From: an uncultured Bacilli bacterium
Lineage (GTDB): Bacteria; Bacillota_I; Bacilli_A; RF39; UBA660
Length of the DNA stretch: 39,659 bases
Assembly: GCA_944332675.1 (NCBI GenBank)
Contig: CALVKJ010000004.1
Location: forward strand, 1 to 39,659
Direction of reading: 5' to 3'
The translations under genes were made by a program, and so were the position numbers. Under the pieces are notes generated by a model, which did no database searches, had not been told where the DNA came from, and was given only the letters and a program-made list of their open reading frames with translations. This document shows positions 15,881-25,056 of the stretch, piece by piece (position 1 is the stretch's first letter; each line of letters opens with the position of its first letter).

Positions 15881-17118
15881 AGCATTTTATAAGCCTTTAA
15901 AGCCACTTTATAAAGCATATACTTTGGTTTACTTATAATATAATCAAATTCTCCTAGTAACTCAACAATCTCTGGATTAAACCCTTTTTTTATTTCATAA
16001 ATATTATAATATGGTGAATTCTTATCCAAATCCCCTGATATACCATAAAAATTGACATATTCTTTCTTCAATTTTATTGCATCCTTAATATGTTCATTAT
16101 AAAAAGCATATTTTGGACTAAACACACGATACTCTGTTGCTGTACCGCTCATAAAAGTAATACCCTCATTACCAATAAATATCGACATTAAAGCTCCAAT
16201 ATCAACATTACCCTTTTCTTTTAACTCTTTAGCTTTATCAATTTTTTCTTGTAGTTTAGCTAACTTTTTAACTAAATCTTGATGATGTTTTTTAACCTTA
16301 CTACCATTATTAATTTTTTGCATCTCTAATTCAAAATCTTTTAATTCTTTTTTAGTTTCTTCATATTCTTTAAGTAATATTTGATAATATTCTAAGGTAT
16401 CTAAATAAACAACATATAATTTAATATAATCACTCATTAAATCATACATTTTTTTATAATAAGAACTAGGACGAATAATAAAGTTATTTTTATCAGCTGA
16501 TTCTTTAAGTAAATTTGTAAAATTATCAATTTCATCGTTTCCCACGCATCTTACTTTTACACCTTGACTTAATGTTTTAATTATATTTTTTCGCGTATTT
16601 TTAGTAAATGTTTCTAAAGTTTCCTCATAGGTATCAGCAAGTTTAATTCGGCATAAAAACCTCGGCTGCAAAGTTTCAAAGTTTTTCGTAAACCCTAAAT
16701 GTTTAAAACCTAAATTTACAAAATTAGCAAATGCCTTTTCCCCGCACTTTTCTTGTATTTTACCTTCTTTATCATATAGTGCATAAATTACATTGGGATC
16801 AACTTTTAATAAAAATCCATTATTCCTTTTTACATAATCCACGACTAAACTATGAAACTCTTTTAATAAATCATAGTCAAATACATCAACTAAATAACCT
16901 CGCGGAGCATAAAATAAACTCATATTAAAGGGTTCCTTTTTTTCTAATAACAAAGTTACTCCTTTTAAATCTTCTTTATCGTATACCCCAATTAAATGTG
17001 ATATCCAACCAGTAGATTTCTTTAATTCTCCCCATTCTGGTAACTGATAAATTGAAATATAAGGATTTTTTAAAGCAAATTCTTTATATGTATTCTTATC
17101 AATAATTTTTAATTCCAT
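15862..17118 (-). CDS. FemABX-family aminoacyltransferase (second of pair)
   Basis: A 418-residue member of the Fem/MurM family, which attaches amino acids from aminoacyl-tRNA to the stem peptide of lipid II to build the peptidoglycan cross-bridge. Recognisable parts are YQLPEWGELKKSTGW near the N-terminus, LFYAPRGYLVD, the first GNAT-like subdomain end RFLCRIKL, and KNTRKNIIKTLSQGVKVRCV. A charged helical arm (about 245-305) interrupts the second GNAT subdomain, as in FemA where it resembles the tRNA-binding arm of seryl-tRNA synthetase. The end holds FYGISGDLDKNSPYYNIYEI. It starts 2 bases after the other fem gene, indicating one transcript. Confidence 0.9.
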   Translation of the reverse strand: MELKIIDKNTYKEFALKNPYISIYQLPEWGELKKSTGWISHLIGVYDKEDLKGVTLLLEKKEPFNMSLFYAPRGYLVDVFDYDLLKEFHSLVVDYVKRNNGFLLKVDPNVIYALYDKEGKIQEKCGEKAFANFVNLGFKHLGFTKNFETLQPRFLCRIKLADTYEETLETFTKNTRKNIIKTLSQGVKVRCVGNDEIDNFTNLLKESADKNNFIIRPSSYYKKMYDLMSDYIKLYVVYLDTLEYYQILLKEYEETKKELKDFELEMQKINNGSKVKKHHQDLVKKLAKLQEKIDKAKELKEKGNVDIGALMSIFIGNEGITFMSGTATEYRVFSPKYAFYNEHIKDAIKLKKEYVNFYGISGDLDKNSPYYNIYEIKKGFNPEIVELLGEFDYIISKPKYMLYKVALKAYKMLKKVRK

Positions 17119-17120
17119 AA

Positions 17121-18341
17121 TTATCTTCTTATCTTTCTATAAATACCTAACAATGTCGGTAGCATTTTATATAGTACTTTTTTATTAACTAAATCAAATT
17201 CTCCGATAAATTCAATATATTTATCTCCATATTTTCTTTTAAAATCGTGTAATTTAGCTAAATTTTTATATGTTGTATGTGGATCTCCTGGTGTACCAAA
17301 TAAATCAAAGAAATCATATCCCTTATTAAATGCATCCTTTATAGCTTCGTAATAACAACGCATTACTGCACAAGTAGCTCCCGCTAATTCATCTCCACCT
17401 TGGAAAAAACTCCAAATACGATTTTTAGTGGAAATGCATATAATTGTACAAATTACTCTTTTTTCTTCCGGATATTTACTAAATAGATCTTGTTCTTTTT
17501 CTAACCTTTTTATTTTATCATTATAATCCGCCAATTTTTTCTTATTAACACTAGCAATATTATCCTTCAAATCCTTTAATTCTTTTTTTATTTTAGTCAT
17601 CATCTTTTTTATATCGATTGTAACATTAAAAAACTTAATATTATCTTTAAATTCATCAACCAAAGTTTCATAATATTTTTCATCGTGTGGATTAAAACCA
17701 TCTCGTTCACTAGTATTTTTAATTAGTTTATAAAATTCTTTAATTTTAATTTCATTATCAATTTCTAAATCATATTGATAACTTCTTTTAACAGATTGTA
17801 AAAAAGATTTACTCATCCTAGATTTAATTACATCCCAATCTCTTTTTAAATCTATTCGAAAAGTATATCTTGGTTGATTGCCTTCATAAAGACGATAAAA
17901 ACCTGTATGAATATAACCTAAACTTAACATATAATTATAAAGTTCATAATTATTATTGCCCCCTTCAATAGGATTGGCATCTTGATCAATATCTTGATAT
18001 GGTATATCAGGATCAAACTTTATATAAATAAATTTATTCTTTTTCATATATTCTTTTAAATATTCTGTAAACTTTTTTATCAATTCTTTATTTTTATAAT
18101 CGATAATAAATCCCCGCGGAGCATAGCCGTAACTAAACCCAAGTGGAGTTTTTCGCTCTAGTATTAAAGCTGTTGCTACCAATTGATCATTATCATCAGT
18201 CATTCCTACATAATGTGGTGTTTGGCCTTTTATTTTTTTACAAAATTCCCCCCATTCATAGGATTGTAAAAAATGACTTTTTTCATGATTACTTGTAAAA
18301 CTTTGATATTTTTCCTTAGCAACATCCTCTAAAAATTTCAA
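17121..18341 (-). CDS. FemABX-family aminoacyltransferase (first of pair)
   Basis: A 406-residue FemABX protein, paralogous to its neighbour. Landmarks are FLQSYEWGEFCKKIKG, FSYGYAPRGFIIDYKN, QPRYTFRIDLKRDWD, SKSFLQSVKRSYQYDLEIDN and FDLFGTPGDPHTTYKNLAKL. A coiled arm rich in Lys/Glu/Asp (about 240-285) is inserted late, as in FemA. The two genes probably add successive residues of an interpeptide bridge; the amino acids cannot be read from sequence. The longest frame begins at 18383, but I chose the TTG at 18341 (MKFLEDVAKEKYQSF) because AGGGTGAT lies just upstream and the extra N-terminus is hydrophobic and unlike the family. Confidence 0.9.
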   Translation of the reverse strand: MKFLEDVAKEKYQSFTSNHEKSHFLQSYEWGEFCKKIKGQTPHYVGMTDDNDQLVATALILERKTPLGFSYGYAPRGFIIDYKNKELIKKFTEYLKEYMKKNKFIYIKFDPDIPYQDIDQDANPIEGGNNNYELYNYMLSLGYIHTGFYRLYEGNQPRYTFRIDLKRDWDVIKSRMSKSFLQSVKRSYQYDLEIDNEIKIKEFYKLIKNTSERDGFNPHDEKYYETLVDEFKDNIKFFNVTIDIKKMMTKIKKELKDLKDNIASVNKKKLADYNDKIKRLEKEQDLFSKYPEEKRVICTIICISTKNRIWSFFQGGDELAGATCAVMRCYYEAIKDAFNKGYDFFDLFGTPGDPHTTYKNLAKLHDFKRKYGDKYIEFIGEFDLVNKKVLYKMLPTLLGIYRKIRR

Positions 18342-18401
18342 TATAATCACCCTAACAAAATAATAACACACAGTTATAAGCAAAACAAGTTATTAAACTT
18401 A

Positions 18402-18430
18402 TTTTCAAATCATCCTTTTTCTGATATAAT
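18402..18430 (+). promoter_or_regulatory. Promoter of the lemA-type gene
   Basis: A perfect TATAAT (18425-18430) lies 17 bases after TTTTCA (18402-18407) and 18 bases before the GTG start. Confidence 0.5.
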
Positions 18431-18448
18431 TAATTAAGGTGATCCTAA

Positions 18449-18988
18449 GTGAGTTTAGCAAGCATAATTTTACTTATTATAATTATTATTGGTGTTCTAG
18501 CCCTTATTTATGTAATGACTTATAATAATTTAGTTAACTATAAAATAAAAATTGAAAAAGCTGAAGGTATAATTGATGAAAATCTTCGCCGCAAATATGA
18601 TTTAATTGCTAAAATGAATATTGCTATTAAAAAGGTCGTTAACAAAAAAGATTATTTAAAGGAATATATTGAATTAAAAGATAAAAGAATAAGCAATTAT
18701 GAATTAGATAGAAAATTAACTGAAGCTATGAACATTATTTTAGAAGTTAAAAATGATTATAGCGAACTTGACACTAAAGAGTTTAATAGTGATTTAAAAG
18801 AAATAAATGCCATAAATGAAACTCTTACATCTTGTAAAACCTATTACAATAAAAATACAACCGAACTTAATCAAATAATTCGCAAATTTCCTTCAAATAT
18901 TGTTGCTAAAATTCATCGTTATAAAATAAAACCATTCTTTGATGGTAAAAATATGCAAGATGCTGTAATTGATGATTTTAAACTATAA
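18449..18988 (+). CDS. LemA family protein
   Basis: A 179-residue protein with one N-terminal membrane helix (about residues 4-24) and a long alpha-helical remainder. YNNLVNYKIKIEKAEGIIDE with NLRRKYDLIAKM matches the LemA core YNxLVxxxxxVxxAWxxIDVxLKRRxDLIPNL, and the end NKNTTELNQIIRKFPSNIVA, then KIHRYKIKPFF, matches the LemA C-terminus. The function of LemA proteins in bacteria is unsettled. The start is GTG with AAGGTGAT a few bases upstream. Its ending converges on ung, with a terminator between them. Confidence 0.85.
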   Translation: MSLASIILLIIIIIGVLALIYVMTYNNLVNYKIKIEKAEGIIDENLRRKYDLIAKMNIAIKKVVNKKDYLKEYIELKDKRISNYELDRKLTEAMNIILEVKNDYSELDTKEFNSDLKEINAINETLTSCKTYYNKNTTELNQIIRKFPSNIVAKIHRYKIKPFFDGKNMQDAVIDDFKL

Positions 18989-18990
18989 CA

Positions 18991-19016
18991 AAAGTCCTCA
19001 GTAATTTGAGAACTTT
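18991..19016. terminator. Bidirectional terminator between lemA-type gene and ung
   Basis: Arms AAAGTCCTCA and TGAGAACTTT surround a 6-base loop; one pair is mismatched (C-A) in the plus transcript and G-U in the minus one. T-rich ends follow on both strands. Confidence 0.6.
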
Positions 19017-19676
19017 TTATTTTGACCAATCAATCGGAGCAAGGCCTTTACTTATCAAATAGTTATTTGTTTTCGAAAAAGGTTTACTACCGAAAAATCC
19101 TGAATATGCCGAAAATGGTGAAGGATGCGGACTAATAATTATATAATGATTAGGATTGGTTATTAATTTTGCTTTTTCCTTAGCGAAATTCCCCCATAAA
19201 ATAAATACCACTGGTTCATCTTTTTTATTTAAAATCTTAATTATATAATCAGTCAACGGTTCCCAACCTAAATTTCTATGACTTGCTGCTTTATCCTTTT
19301 CAACTGTTAACACGGCATTAAGCATCAATACTCCTTGTTTTGCCCAACCAGTTAAATCTCCATCATTCCGTGGTGGTATTACCAAATCACCTTCTAATTC
19401 TTTATAAATATTTTGTAAAGACGGCGGTAATTTTACTCCTTTTTGGACACTAAATGATAAGCCGTGAGCTTGATGTTCGCCATGGTAAGGATCTTGCCCT
19501 ACAATTACAACCTTGGTATCTTTATAACTAGTTAATTTTAACGCATTAAATACATAATCCTTCGGCGGATAGATAACCTTTTTATCATATTCTGCCATAA
19601 TCATTTTATAAAATTTTTGAAAACCAGGACTATTCCAAATTATTTCTAATTTTTGATCCCAATCATTACCTATCAT
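19017..19676 (-). CDS. ung: Uracil-DNA glycosylase (family 1)
   Basis: Ung removes uracil from DNA to start base-excision repair. The water-activating motif GQDPYHG is at residues 60-66 (Asp62 catalytic), the uracil-binding VFILWGNFAK at about 157-166, and the DNA-intercalating HPSPFSAYSGFFG at 184-196. The 219-residue length is typical. GGAGG lies 6 bases before the ATG. It is the last gene of the long rplI-dnaB operon, one base after the myg1-type stop. Confidence 0.97.
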   Translation of the reverse strand: MIGNDWDQKLEIIWNSPGFQKFYKMIMAEYDKKVIYPPKDYVFNALKLTSYKDTKVVIVGQDPYHGEHQAHGLSFSVQKGVKLPPSLQNIYKELEGDLVIPPRNDGDLTGWAKQGVLMLNAVLTVEKDKAASHRNLGWEPLTDYIIKILNKKDEPVVFILWGNFAKEKAKLITNPNHYIIISPHPSPFSAYSGFFGSKPFSKTNNYLISKGLAPIDWSK

Positions 19677-19677
19677 T

Positions 19678-20487
19678 TTATTCCTCCTTCAAAGCTAACT
19701 GACAAGCCTTTTTTACATCTTCCAATGTCTTGCCACCAATTAAAAACCTACTATTATGGCAAAAAGTAAGATATTCTGGTAAATGTTTAGTCCAAGATTC
19801 CGGAAAAGGCTTTTTCAACTCAACTGTATCACTACTTTTAGGTACACCTTGTGCTAAAAATCCTCCTCTTTTTGAAGGAAAAATTACATAAATAGCTTTT
19901 GTATCTGGTAAAGTATCTGTAAAATGTAAGCCTTCATCTAAAATAATAATCTCTTTATCTATCGCTTGCTCATAAATTTTCTTTACCTTTTCTTCTTCTT
20001 TTTGCTTAACTTTTTCATTTTCAATTAAATTAGTCAATATCTTATAAGCAAAATTTAGTGCTTGTTCAAATTCTTCATCCCCAGTTTTCGAATTATCACT
20101 TGGATTAAAGCTAGCAATAGCGGTACATAAAGTATCAGCTTTACCAGTATTATCTGATAAATCTAAAGCTTGTATTAACTTTTTATCTATTTTTTTGTAT
20201 ATCGCTTCCCCATATAAAACTGGTGCAAAAGCGGCCCAAACTTTACCAAATGCTGCATAAGGAATACCATTAGCTCTCTTAGTATTATCACTAGAATGGT
20301 GATCAAATTCCCCGTTTCCAATATCATAAACGATGCCTTCAAAATGATCTGGAACTATATTTCTTCTAATGATTTTAATATTAGGATTTATCATCTTAAT
20401 AAATGCACTAGCAAAAACATCATCCGCATGAAAAGTACCACCATGCGTTAAGCCAAATTTACATTTCTTTAAGTCATTTAAAGTCAA
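19678..20487 (-). CDS. MYG1 family exonuclease-like protein (UPF0160)
   Basis: A 269-residue MYG1/GAMM1-type protein, a DHH-superfamily relative. GLTHGGTFHADDVFASAF near the N-terminus and YDIGNGEFDHHSSDNTKR carry the presumed metal ligands, including the DHH triad. SWTKHLPEYLTFCHNSRFLI near the end is also family-typical. The eukaryotic homologue is a 3'-5' RNA exonuclease; the bacterial role is untested. The start is TTG (MTLNDLKKCKFGLTHGG) with AGGTGG 4 bases upstream; a later ATG would cut into the conserved start. Confidence 0.88.
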   Translation of the reverse strand: MTLNDLKKCKFGLTHGGTFHADDVFASAFIKMINPNIKIIRRNIVPDHFEGIVYDIGNGEFDHHSSDNTKRANGIPYAAFGKVWAAFAPVLYGEAIYKKIDKKLIQALDLSDNTGKADTLCTAIASFNPSDNSKTGDEEFEQALNFAYKILTNLIENEKVKQKEEEKVKKIYEQAIDKEIIILDEGLHFTDTLPDTKAIYVIFPSKRGGFLAQGVPKSSDTVELKKPFPESWTKHLPEYLTFCHNSRFLIGGKTLEDVKKACQLALKEE

Positions 20488-20495
20488 TTTACCAC

Positions 20496-20933
20496 CTACT
20501 TATGATATGTTTCATTATTAATTATTTTAAAAGCCCGATATATTTGCTCTAGTAATATTCCTCGAAATAATCCGTGCGGAAATGTTAAGTCCGAAAAACT
20601 TATAACTTTAGAACATTTATCTAAAATTTCTTTATTAAGTCCTTCTGAAGGACCAATAATAAATGTTATATTACTATTAATAATTAATGTCTTTTCAATT
20701 ACCTTAGCAAATTCTTCACTATTTAATTTTTCTCCTTTTAAATCCAAAGCTATATTATAATCACTTCTTTTTATAGCAGCACTTAGACTTGCTATTTCTT
20801 TTTCATGAATGGGATTATCTTTCAATTCAACTATCGATACTAACATATATTTACTTATTCTTTTGACATAATCATTAATCATTTCTTTTAAATAATTCTC
20901 TTTAATTTTTCCTACACATAAAATCTTAATCAT
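20496..20933 (-). CDS. rlmH: 23S rRNA (pseudouridine1915-N3) methyltransferase RlmH
   Basis: RlmH methylates pseudouridine 1915 in helix 69 of 23S rRNA. The start MIKILCVGKIKENYLKEMIN, the SAM-binding knot region ITFIIGPSEGLN and the end LLEQIYRAFKIINNETYHK are diagnostic of the SPOUT-fold family. At 145 residues it is a little shorter than the common 159, mostly in the middle. Its ATG overlaps the walJ stop as ATGA. The walJ-rlmH order is the usual origin-side order in Firmicutes. Confidence 0.95.
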   Translation of the reverse strand: MIKILCVGKIKENYLKEMINDYVKRISKYMLVSIVELKDNPIHEKEIASLSAAIKRSDYNIALDLKGEKLNSEEFAKVIEKTLIINSNITFIIGPSEGLNKEILDKCSKVISFSDLTFPHGLFRGILLEQIYRAFKIINNETYHK

Positions 20934-21694
20934 ACTTCTATCACTTTCGTTACTTCATTTTGCCTAGCACAAATAATATTATGAAAATCTATACCATATT
21001 CCATAAAAGTATTATTAATGGTTTCTAATGCTATATCTTCTAAATTATTTGTTTCACTCAAATGAATCAATATAATTTCTTTTGTTTTATCACCAATTAG
21101 TTTGGTAAGATAAAATGCTGCTGCTTTATTTGATAAATGTCCATCATCACTTAATACCCTTTTTTTAAGCCACGCCGGATATGGTCCGTGTTGTAAGAGT
21201 TCAATATCGTGATTACTTTCAAACAAATAGATATCTAAATTTTTTAAATATTTAAAATTTTTCGTATTTATATATCCTGTATCGGTTATATAACCAATTT
21301 TAACATTGTTTTCCTCAATAACAAAATTCCTAGAATCTATCGCATCATGACTAGACTTAAAAGAAGTAATTTTTATATCATCTATCATTAACTCATCCTC
21401 ACATACAAGGATGTGAGGATAGTCATTTAAATCTTCAATTTGATAAAGTAGTTTTTGGCTAAGAATTACTGTTGCTCCAGTCTTCGCAATTAAAGTCTTT
21501 AATGCTGATACGTGATCACTATGATCATGACTAATAATTACATAATCAATCGATTTAATATCAACATCAATGCTTTTTAAAGCATCGCTTATATATTTAT
21601 AGTTACGACCCGCATCGAGTAAAAATCTTTTGCTGTTTGCCTCTAAATAAGTTACATTCCCTTTGGAACCACTTGATAACACAGAAACTTTCAT
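20930..21694 (-). CDS. walJ: WalJ/YycJ-type metallo-beta-lactamase-fold nuclease
   Basis: A 254-residue MBL-fold protein of the YycJ/VicX family. MKVSVLSSGSKGNVTYLEAN and the metal motif ISHDHSDHVSAL are typical; further ligands are in FESNHD and in the late ILIHLSETNN. In Bacillus the family is linked to coordination of cell division with DNA replication and to the WalKR system, but the walKR genes are not in this window. It is coupled to the preceding M23 gene by a TAATG overlap and to rlmH by ATGA. Confidence 0.9.
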   Translation of the reverse strand: MKVSVLSSGSKGNVTYLEANSKRFLLDAGRNYKYISDALKSIDVDIKSIDYVIISHDHSDHVSALKTLIAKTGATVILSQKLLYQIEDLNDYPHILVCEDELMIDDIKITSFKSSHDAIDSRNFVIEENNVKIGYITDTGYINTKNFKYLKNLDIYLFESNHDIELLQHGPYPAWLKKRVLSDDGHLSNKAAAFYLTKLIGDKTKEIILIHLSETNNLEDIALETINNTFMEYGIDFHNIICARQNEVTKVIEV

Positions 21695-23181
21695 TAGTAA
21701 ATACTCAATGGATTAACAAATCGATAACTACCCTTATATGGCCAGCCATAAGATACAGACAAGTGAAGATGAACTCCAGTTGCATAACCTGTATCACCCA
21801 TTGTTCCAATTACATCTCCTTTTCTAACTTTTTGACCAACTGAAACTAATAACGAATCCATATGAGCATATAAACTATATACATTATTAGCATGTTCAAT
21901 AACAGCATATGTACCATCACTTCTTGAGTGAGTTCCAACAACAGCAGCTTCAACTACAGTACCATCACCAATTGCATAAATAGGTGAACCACGTCCAGGA
22001 CCAGAAATATCAATGCCATAATGCATACTTCCCCAACGATATGCATATTGACTTGTAATTCTATATGGGTAAGCAGTAGGCCAGCCCCAATCACCAGAGA
22101 TATAAACACCAGAATATGAAGGACCAACAGTTGTAACTTGTTCAACAGCTTCTCTAATCGTTTCGGTATATAAGAAGTCTACTTGTTGGCTTTCTTCTCC
22201 GTTTATTACCTCATAAGTTTCATGAATTAACTCAATACCAGATACTCCCGCTTGCGTAATTTCTTTATATCCATAACCTTTAGTATTATCCACAACCGTT
22301 TTACCTGGTAAATCAATAATAGATTCTTCAATTCGATATACGTTATAAATAAATGTAATGATCGGATCAAGTAATGTAACATTAACAGTATCACCAATTC
22401 TAAGCATTACATCTTCACTCCGATAATTAGGATTAGCAATCAAAAATTCTTGGGGATTTAATTTATAAGATTCACTAATACTTTCAATATTATCACCAGC
22501 TTGTACAGTATAACTATCCATTTCAGCATCTGGTCCAAACAATAACAATTGTGATAATTCAGCAGCATCAGTATATATTTTTTCATTTGCACTAATGTAA
22601 GCTTCTTTAATAGTTATAGTTTCTTCAAAATACATATTATTGATAATTTCCCCAATATCTGTAAGTTCTTCTGTTTCTCCATTAATATATGTATTAAAAC
22701 TTTCTTCTGTAACAAACGCTAAAATATATCTTTTAATAGCTTCTTCAAATACTTCTTTGTCTAATACATTTATTGTATAGTCTTCCGGTACTTCTTCTCC
22801 CTCTTGATAATCTTCAGCATCATATTTAATAGTAATGACATAACCTTGTACAGTAAAGTCATCCCTTGCTTCAATCAAATTATAGATTTCCGTCGGAGTT
22901 TTATAATTATCACTATACGTATTTACAGCTACTATCTTAAATGCATTGGGGGGATAAACACTATCAACATCATATTTATCCTTTATTTCTTGTTGTTCAT
23001 TGTTAATTAAATCATACAATTCTTGTTCATTTTCAATTAAACCAATTACTTCCCCATCCAAATATATTTGGTAAGCAGTATTTGCATAATTAATTTCTGT
23101 ATTCATCATTCTATCAATAATAAATAATACTATAACTATACAAGACAGCACAATTGTTATAATTATATCTTTAGTTTTCAT
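21694..23181 (-). CDS. LysM-G5-M23 membrane-anchored cell wall peptidase
   Basis: A 495-residue protein with an N-terminal membrane helix (about 6-22), a helical extracellular stretch, a LysM glycan-binding repeat (about 223-269, YTVQAGDNIESISESYKLNP), a G5-like domain (about 285-352, LPGKTVVDNT through ETIREAVEQV) and a C-terminal M23 endopeptidase. Zinc ligands are in HYGIDISG (His387, Asp391) and HLHLSV (His471, His473), so the enzyme appears active and should cut peptide cross-links. It sits between dnaB and walJ, coupled by ATGA and TAATG, in an origin-side operon. Confidence 0.9.
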   Translation of the reverse strand: MKTKDIIITIVLSCIVIVLFIIDRMMNTEINYANTAYQIYLDGEVIGLIENEQELYDLINNEQQEIKDKYDVDSVYPPNAFKIVAVNTYSDNYKTPTEIYNLIEARDDFTVQGYVITIKYDAEDYQEGEEVPEDYTINVLDKEVFEEAIKRYILAFVTEESFNTYINGETEELTDIGEIINNMYFEETITIKEAYISANEKIYTDAAELSQLLLFGPDAEMDSYTVQAGDNIESISESYKLNPQEFLIANPNYRSEDVMLRIGDTVNVTLLDPIITFIYNVYRIEESIIDLPGKTVVDNTKGYGYKEITQAGVSGIELIHETYEVINGEESQQVDFLYTETIREAVEQVTTVGPSYSGVYISGDWGWPTAYPYRITSQYAYRWGSMHYGIDISGPGRGSPIYAIGDGTVVEAAVVGTHSRSDGTYAVIEHANNVYSLYAHMDSLLVSVGQKVRKGDVIGTMGDTGYATGVHLHLSVSYGWPYKGSYRFVNPLSIY

Positions 23182-24518
23182 TGCTCATCTCCATTTACTT
23201 TTAATTGACTCTTAAAACTAAGCATATTAAGTTCAAATAAAAGATTAACTGTACCTAAGCCTCCCTTTCTGTGCTTAGCAATAATTAATTCTGCTGGCAC
23301 AATTTTTTGATTAAAATCTTTTGCTTTATCATAATAATCTTTTCTATTTATAAAAAGTACCATATCGGCATCTTGTTCCAAAGATCCTGATTCCCGTAAG
23401 TCTGCTAACATTGGTTGGTTACTTTCTCTTTTTTCAGCACTCCGCGAAAGTTGTGATAGTGCAATAACTGGCACATTTAACTCTAAAGCCATAGTTTTTA
23501 AAGCACGAGATATTTCTGATACTTCTACTTGTCTAGATTCCACTCTTCTATTACCACTACTAATAAGTTGTAAGTAGTCAATTACAACCAAACCAAGCCC
23601 CATTTGACTATTTGCAAGTCTTCGGCACTTAGCTCTAATTTCTTGCACAGTAACTCCCGCATTATCTTCAATAAAAATATTAGTATCAGCAAGCTGACTC
23701 ATTGCTTCATTATATCTTTTCCAATCTTTTTCTTGCATATTACCAGTTTGCAATTTATATGAATCGATTTGTCCAATTGATGCAATCATACGATTAATAA
23801 GCATATCTGCGGACATTTCCAAATTAAATATAGCAACAGCTTTTCTTGTATGCATCGCCGCATAGCTGGCCATATTAAGTGCAAGTGCTGTTTTACCCAT
23901 ACCAGGACGAGCAGCCAAAATAATCATTTCACTACCTTGTAACCCTGTAGTAATTTTATCAAAATCTGGAAAACCTGTTTCAAGCCCCGTTATACTTCTT
24001 TTATTCTTAGCAAGTTCTTCTAGCTTTGCTTGTGCTCTTCTCAAAATTTCTTGAATTGGCACAAAATCTCCGACTGTTCTTGCTCTAACAACATTAAGTA
24101 TATTTTTTTCCGCATTATCAAGTAAACTAGTTACATCTTCATCCTCATAAGTATTATTGATTATTTCTGTTGCTGTTTCAATTAAATTTCTTCTAACAGC
24201 ATAATCTTTAACAATTTTTATATAAAAATCCAAATTAGCACTAGTAACAACTGAATCAATAACTTCTGATAAATAATCAAGTCCCACAGTATTTAACTTC
24301 TTATCTTTATCAAGTTCATTTTTAACAGTCATTATATCAATTGGAACTTTTGCATCGTGAAGATTCTTTATGGCATTAAAAATAAAACGATTTCTTTCAT
24401 CGAAAAACATATCAACAGTTACTTCTTCAACTATCTTGGCAACATCATATTCATTGATAAAAGCAACACCAAGTACACTCATCTCAGCTTCTAAATTCTG
24501 AGGCATTTTTCTTGCCAT
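23178..24518 (-). CDS. dnaB: Replicative DNA helicase DnaB (DnaC in Bacillus naming)
   Basis: The hexameric helicase that unwinds DNA at the replication fork. The N-terminal domain begins MARKMPQNLEAEMSVLGVAF. Walker A is ARPGMGKT (residues 203-210), followed by ALNMASYAAMHTRKAVAIFN and Walker B VVIDYLQLI; the arginine-finger region is LIIAKHRKGGLGTVNL. It has 446 residues, normal. TAAGGAGG lies 5 bases before the ATG. It follows rplI by 13 bases, the standard arrangement, and stops with TGA overlapping the M23 gene start. Confidence 0.97.
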   Translation of the reverse strand: MARKMPQNLEAEMSVLGVAFINEYDVAKIVEEVTVDMFFDERNRFIFNAIKNLHDAKVPIDIMTVKNELDKDKKLNTVGLDYLSEVIDSVVTSANLDFYIKIVKDYAVRRNLIETATEIINNTYEDEDVTSLLDNAEKNILNVVRARTVGDFVPIQEILRRAQAKLEELAKNKRSITGLETGFPDFDKITTGLQGSEMIILAARPGMGKTALALNMASYAAMHTRKAVAIFNLEMSADMLINRMIASIGQIDSYKLQTGNMQEKDWKRYNEAMSQLADTNIFIEDNAGVTVQEIRAKCRRLANSQMGLGLVVIDYLQLISSGNRRVESRQVEVSEISRALKTMALELNVPVIALSQLSRSAEKRESNQPMLADLRESGSLEQDADMVLFINRKDYYDKAKDFNQKIVPAELIIAKHRKGGLGTVNLLFELNMLSFKSQLKVNGDEQ

Positions 24519-24531
24519 AAGTCCTCCTTAT

Positions 24532-24972
24532 TTATTTTACTAAACTAATTTTCAAATTAAATTTAACCTTTTTATGCAATTCAACTTCCACATTAGTAAT
24601 ACCAAGTGCACTAATTGCATCATTTATTTTAATACATTTTTTATCTATTTTATATCCCATTTCTTTTAATTTATCACTAATTTGTTTACTAGAAACAGTA
24701 CCAAATACTTTATCATTTGCACCAGTTTTTACTTTAAATTCAATAACTTTATCATTTAATTTATTTTTTATTTCTGTTAATTCATCTACTAACTTTTGTT
24801 CATTTTTTTCTCTTACATCAATTTCATAATCCAATATCTCTTTACTCTTTTTTGTATATGGAACTGCTAAACCATTTTTAATTAAATAGTTATTAGCATA
24901 TCCATCACTTACATCAAGGATAGCATCCTTTTTTCCTTTACCTTTAACATCTTTAAGCAAAATCACTTTCAT
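24532..24972 (-). CDS. rplI: 50S ribosomal protein L9
   Basis: L9 binds 23S rRNA domain V and reaches toward the next ribosome. [20 protein letters not shown], then [13 protein letters not shown], is the classical N-terminal domain, followed by the long connecting helix and the C-terminal domain ([15 protein letters not shown]). It has 146 residues. The frame is open upstream to 25053, but ATG 24972 with GGGGAGG 7 bases before it gives the universal start MKVILL. The extra upstream codons overlap the promoter at 24998-25026. In most Firmicutes rplI lies close to rpsR; here the Bro-N cassette separates them. Confidence 0.96.
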   Translation of the reverse strand: MKVILLKDVKGKGKKDAILDVSDGYANNYLIKNGLAVPYTKKSKEILDYEIDVREKNEQKLVDELTEIKNKLNDKVIEFKVKTGANDKVFGTVSSKQISDKLKEMGYKIDKKCIKINDAISALGITNVEVELHKKVKFNLKISLVK

Positions 24973-24997
24973 AAAGTTACCTCCCCTAAGCACTAAT

Positions 24998-25026
24998 ATT
25001 ATATCATTATTACTTAAATTAGTAAA
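24998..25026 (-). promoter_or_regulatory. Promoter of the rplI-dnaB operon
   Basis: On the minus strand TTTACT (25026-25021), 17 bases and a perfect TATAAT (25003-24998) precede the rplI ribosome site. It lies directly after the terminator of the Bro-N cassette, so rplI is transcribed independently. Confidence 0.65.
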
Positions 25027-25056
25027 ATGAAAATACTGTGTAATATTTAACACAGT
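25024..25056 (-). terminator. Terminator of the Bro-N cassette
   Basis: On the minus strand a 7-bp perfect stem ACTGTGT/ACACAGT with an 8-base loop is followed by ATTTTCATTTT. The stem begins at the stop codon of the 25056-25907 gene. Confidence 0.7.

Noticed and set aside
24973..25053. Longer N-terminus for ribosomal protein L9
   Set aside because: The extension overlaps the rplI promoter and terminator region; the ATG at 24972 has a strong ribosome site and gives the universal L9 start.
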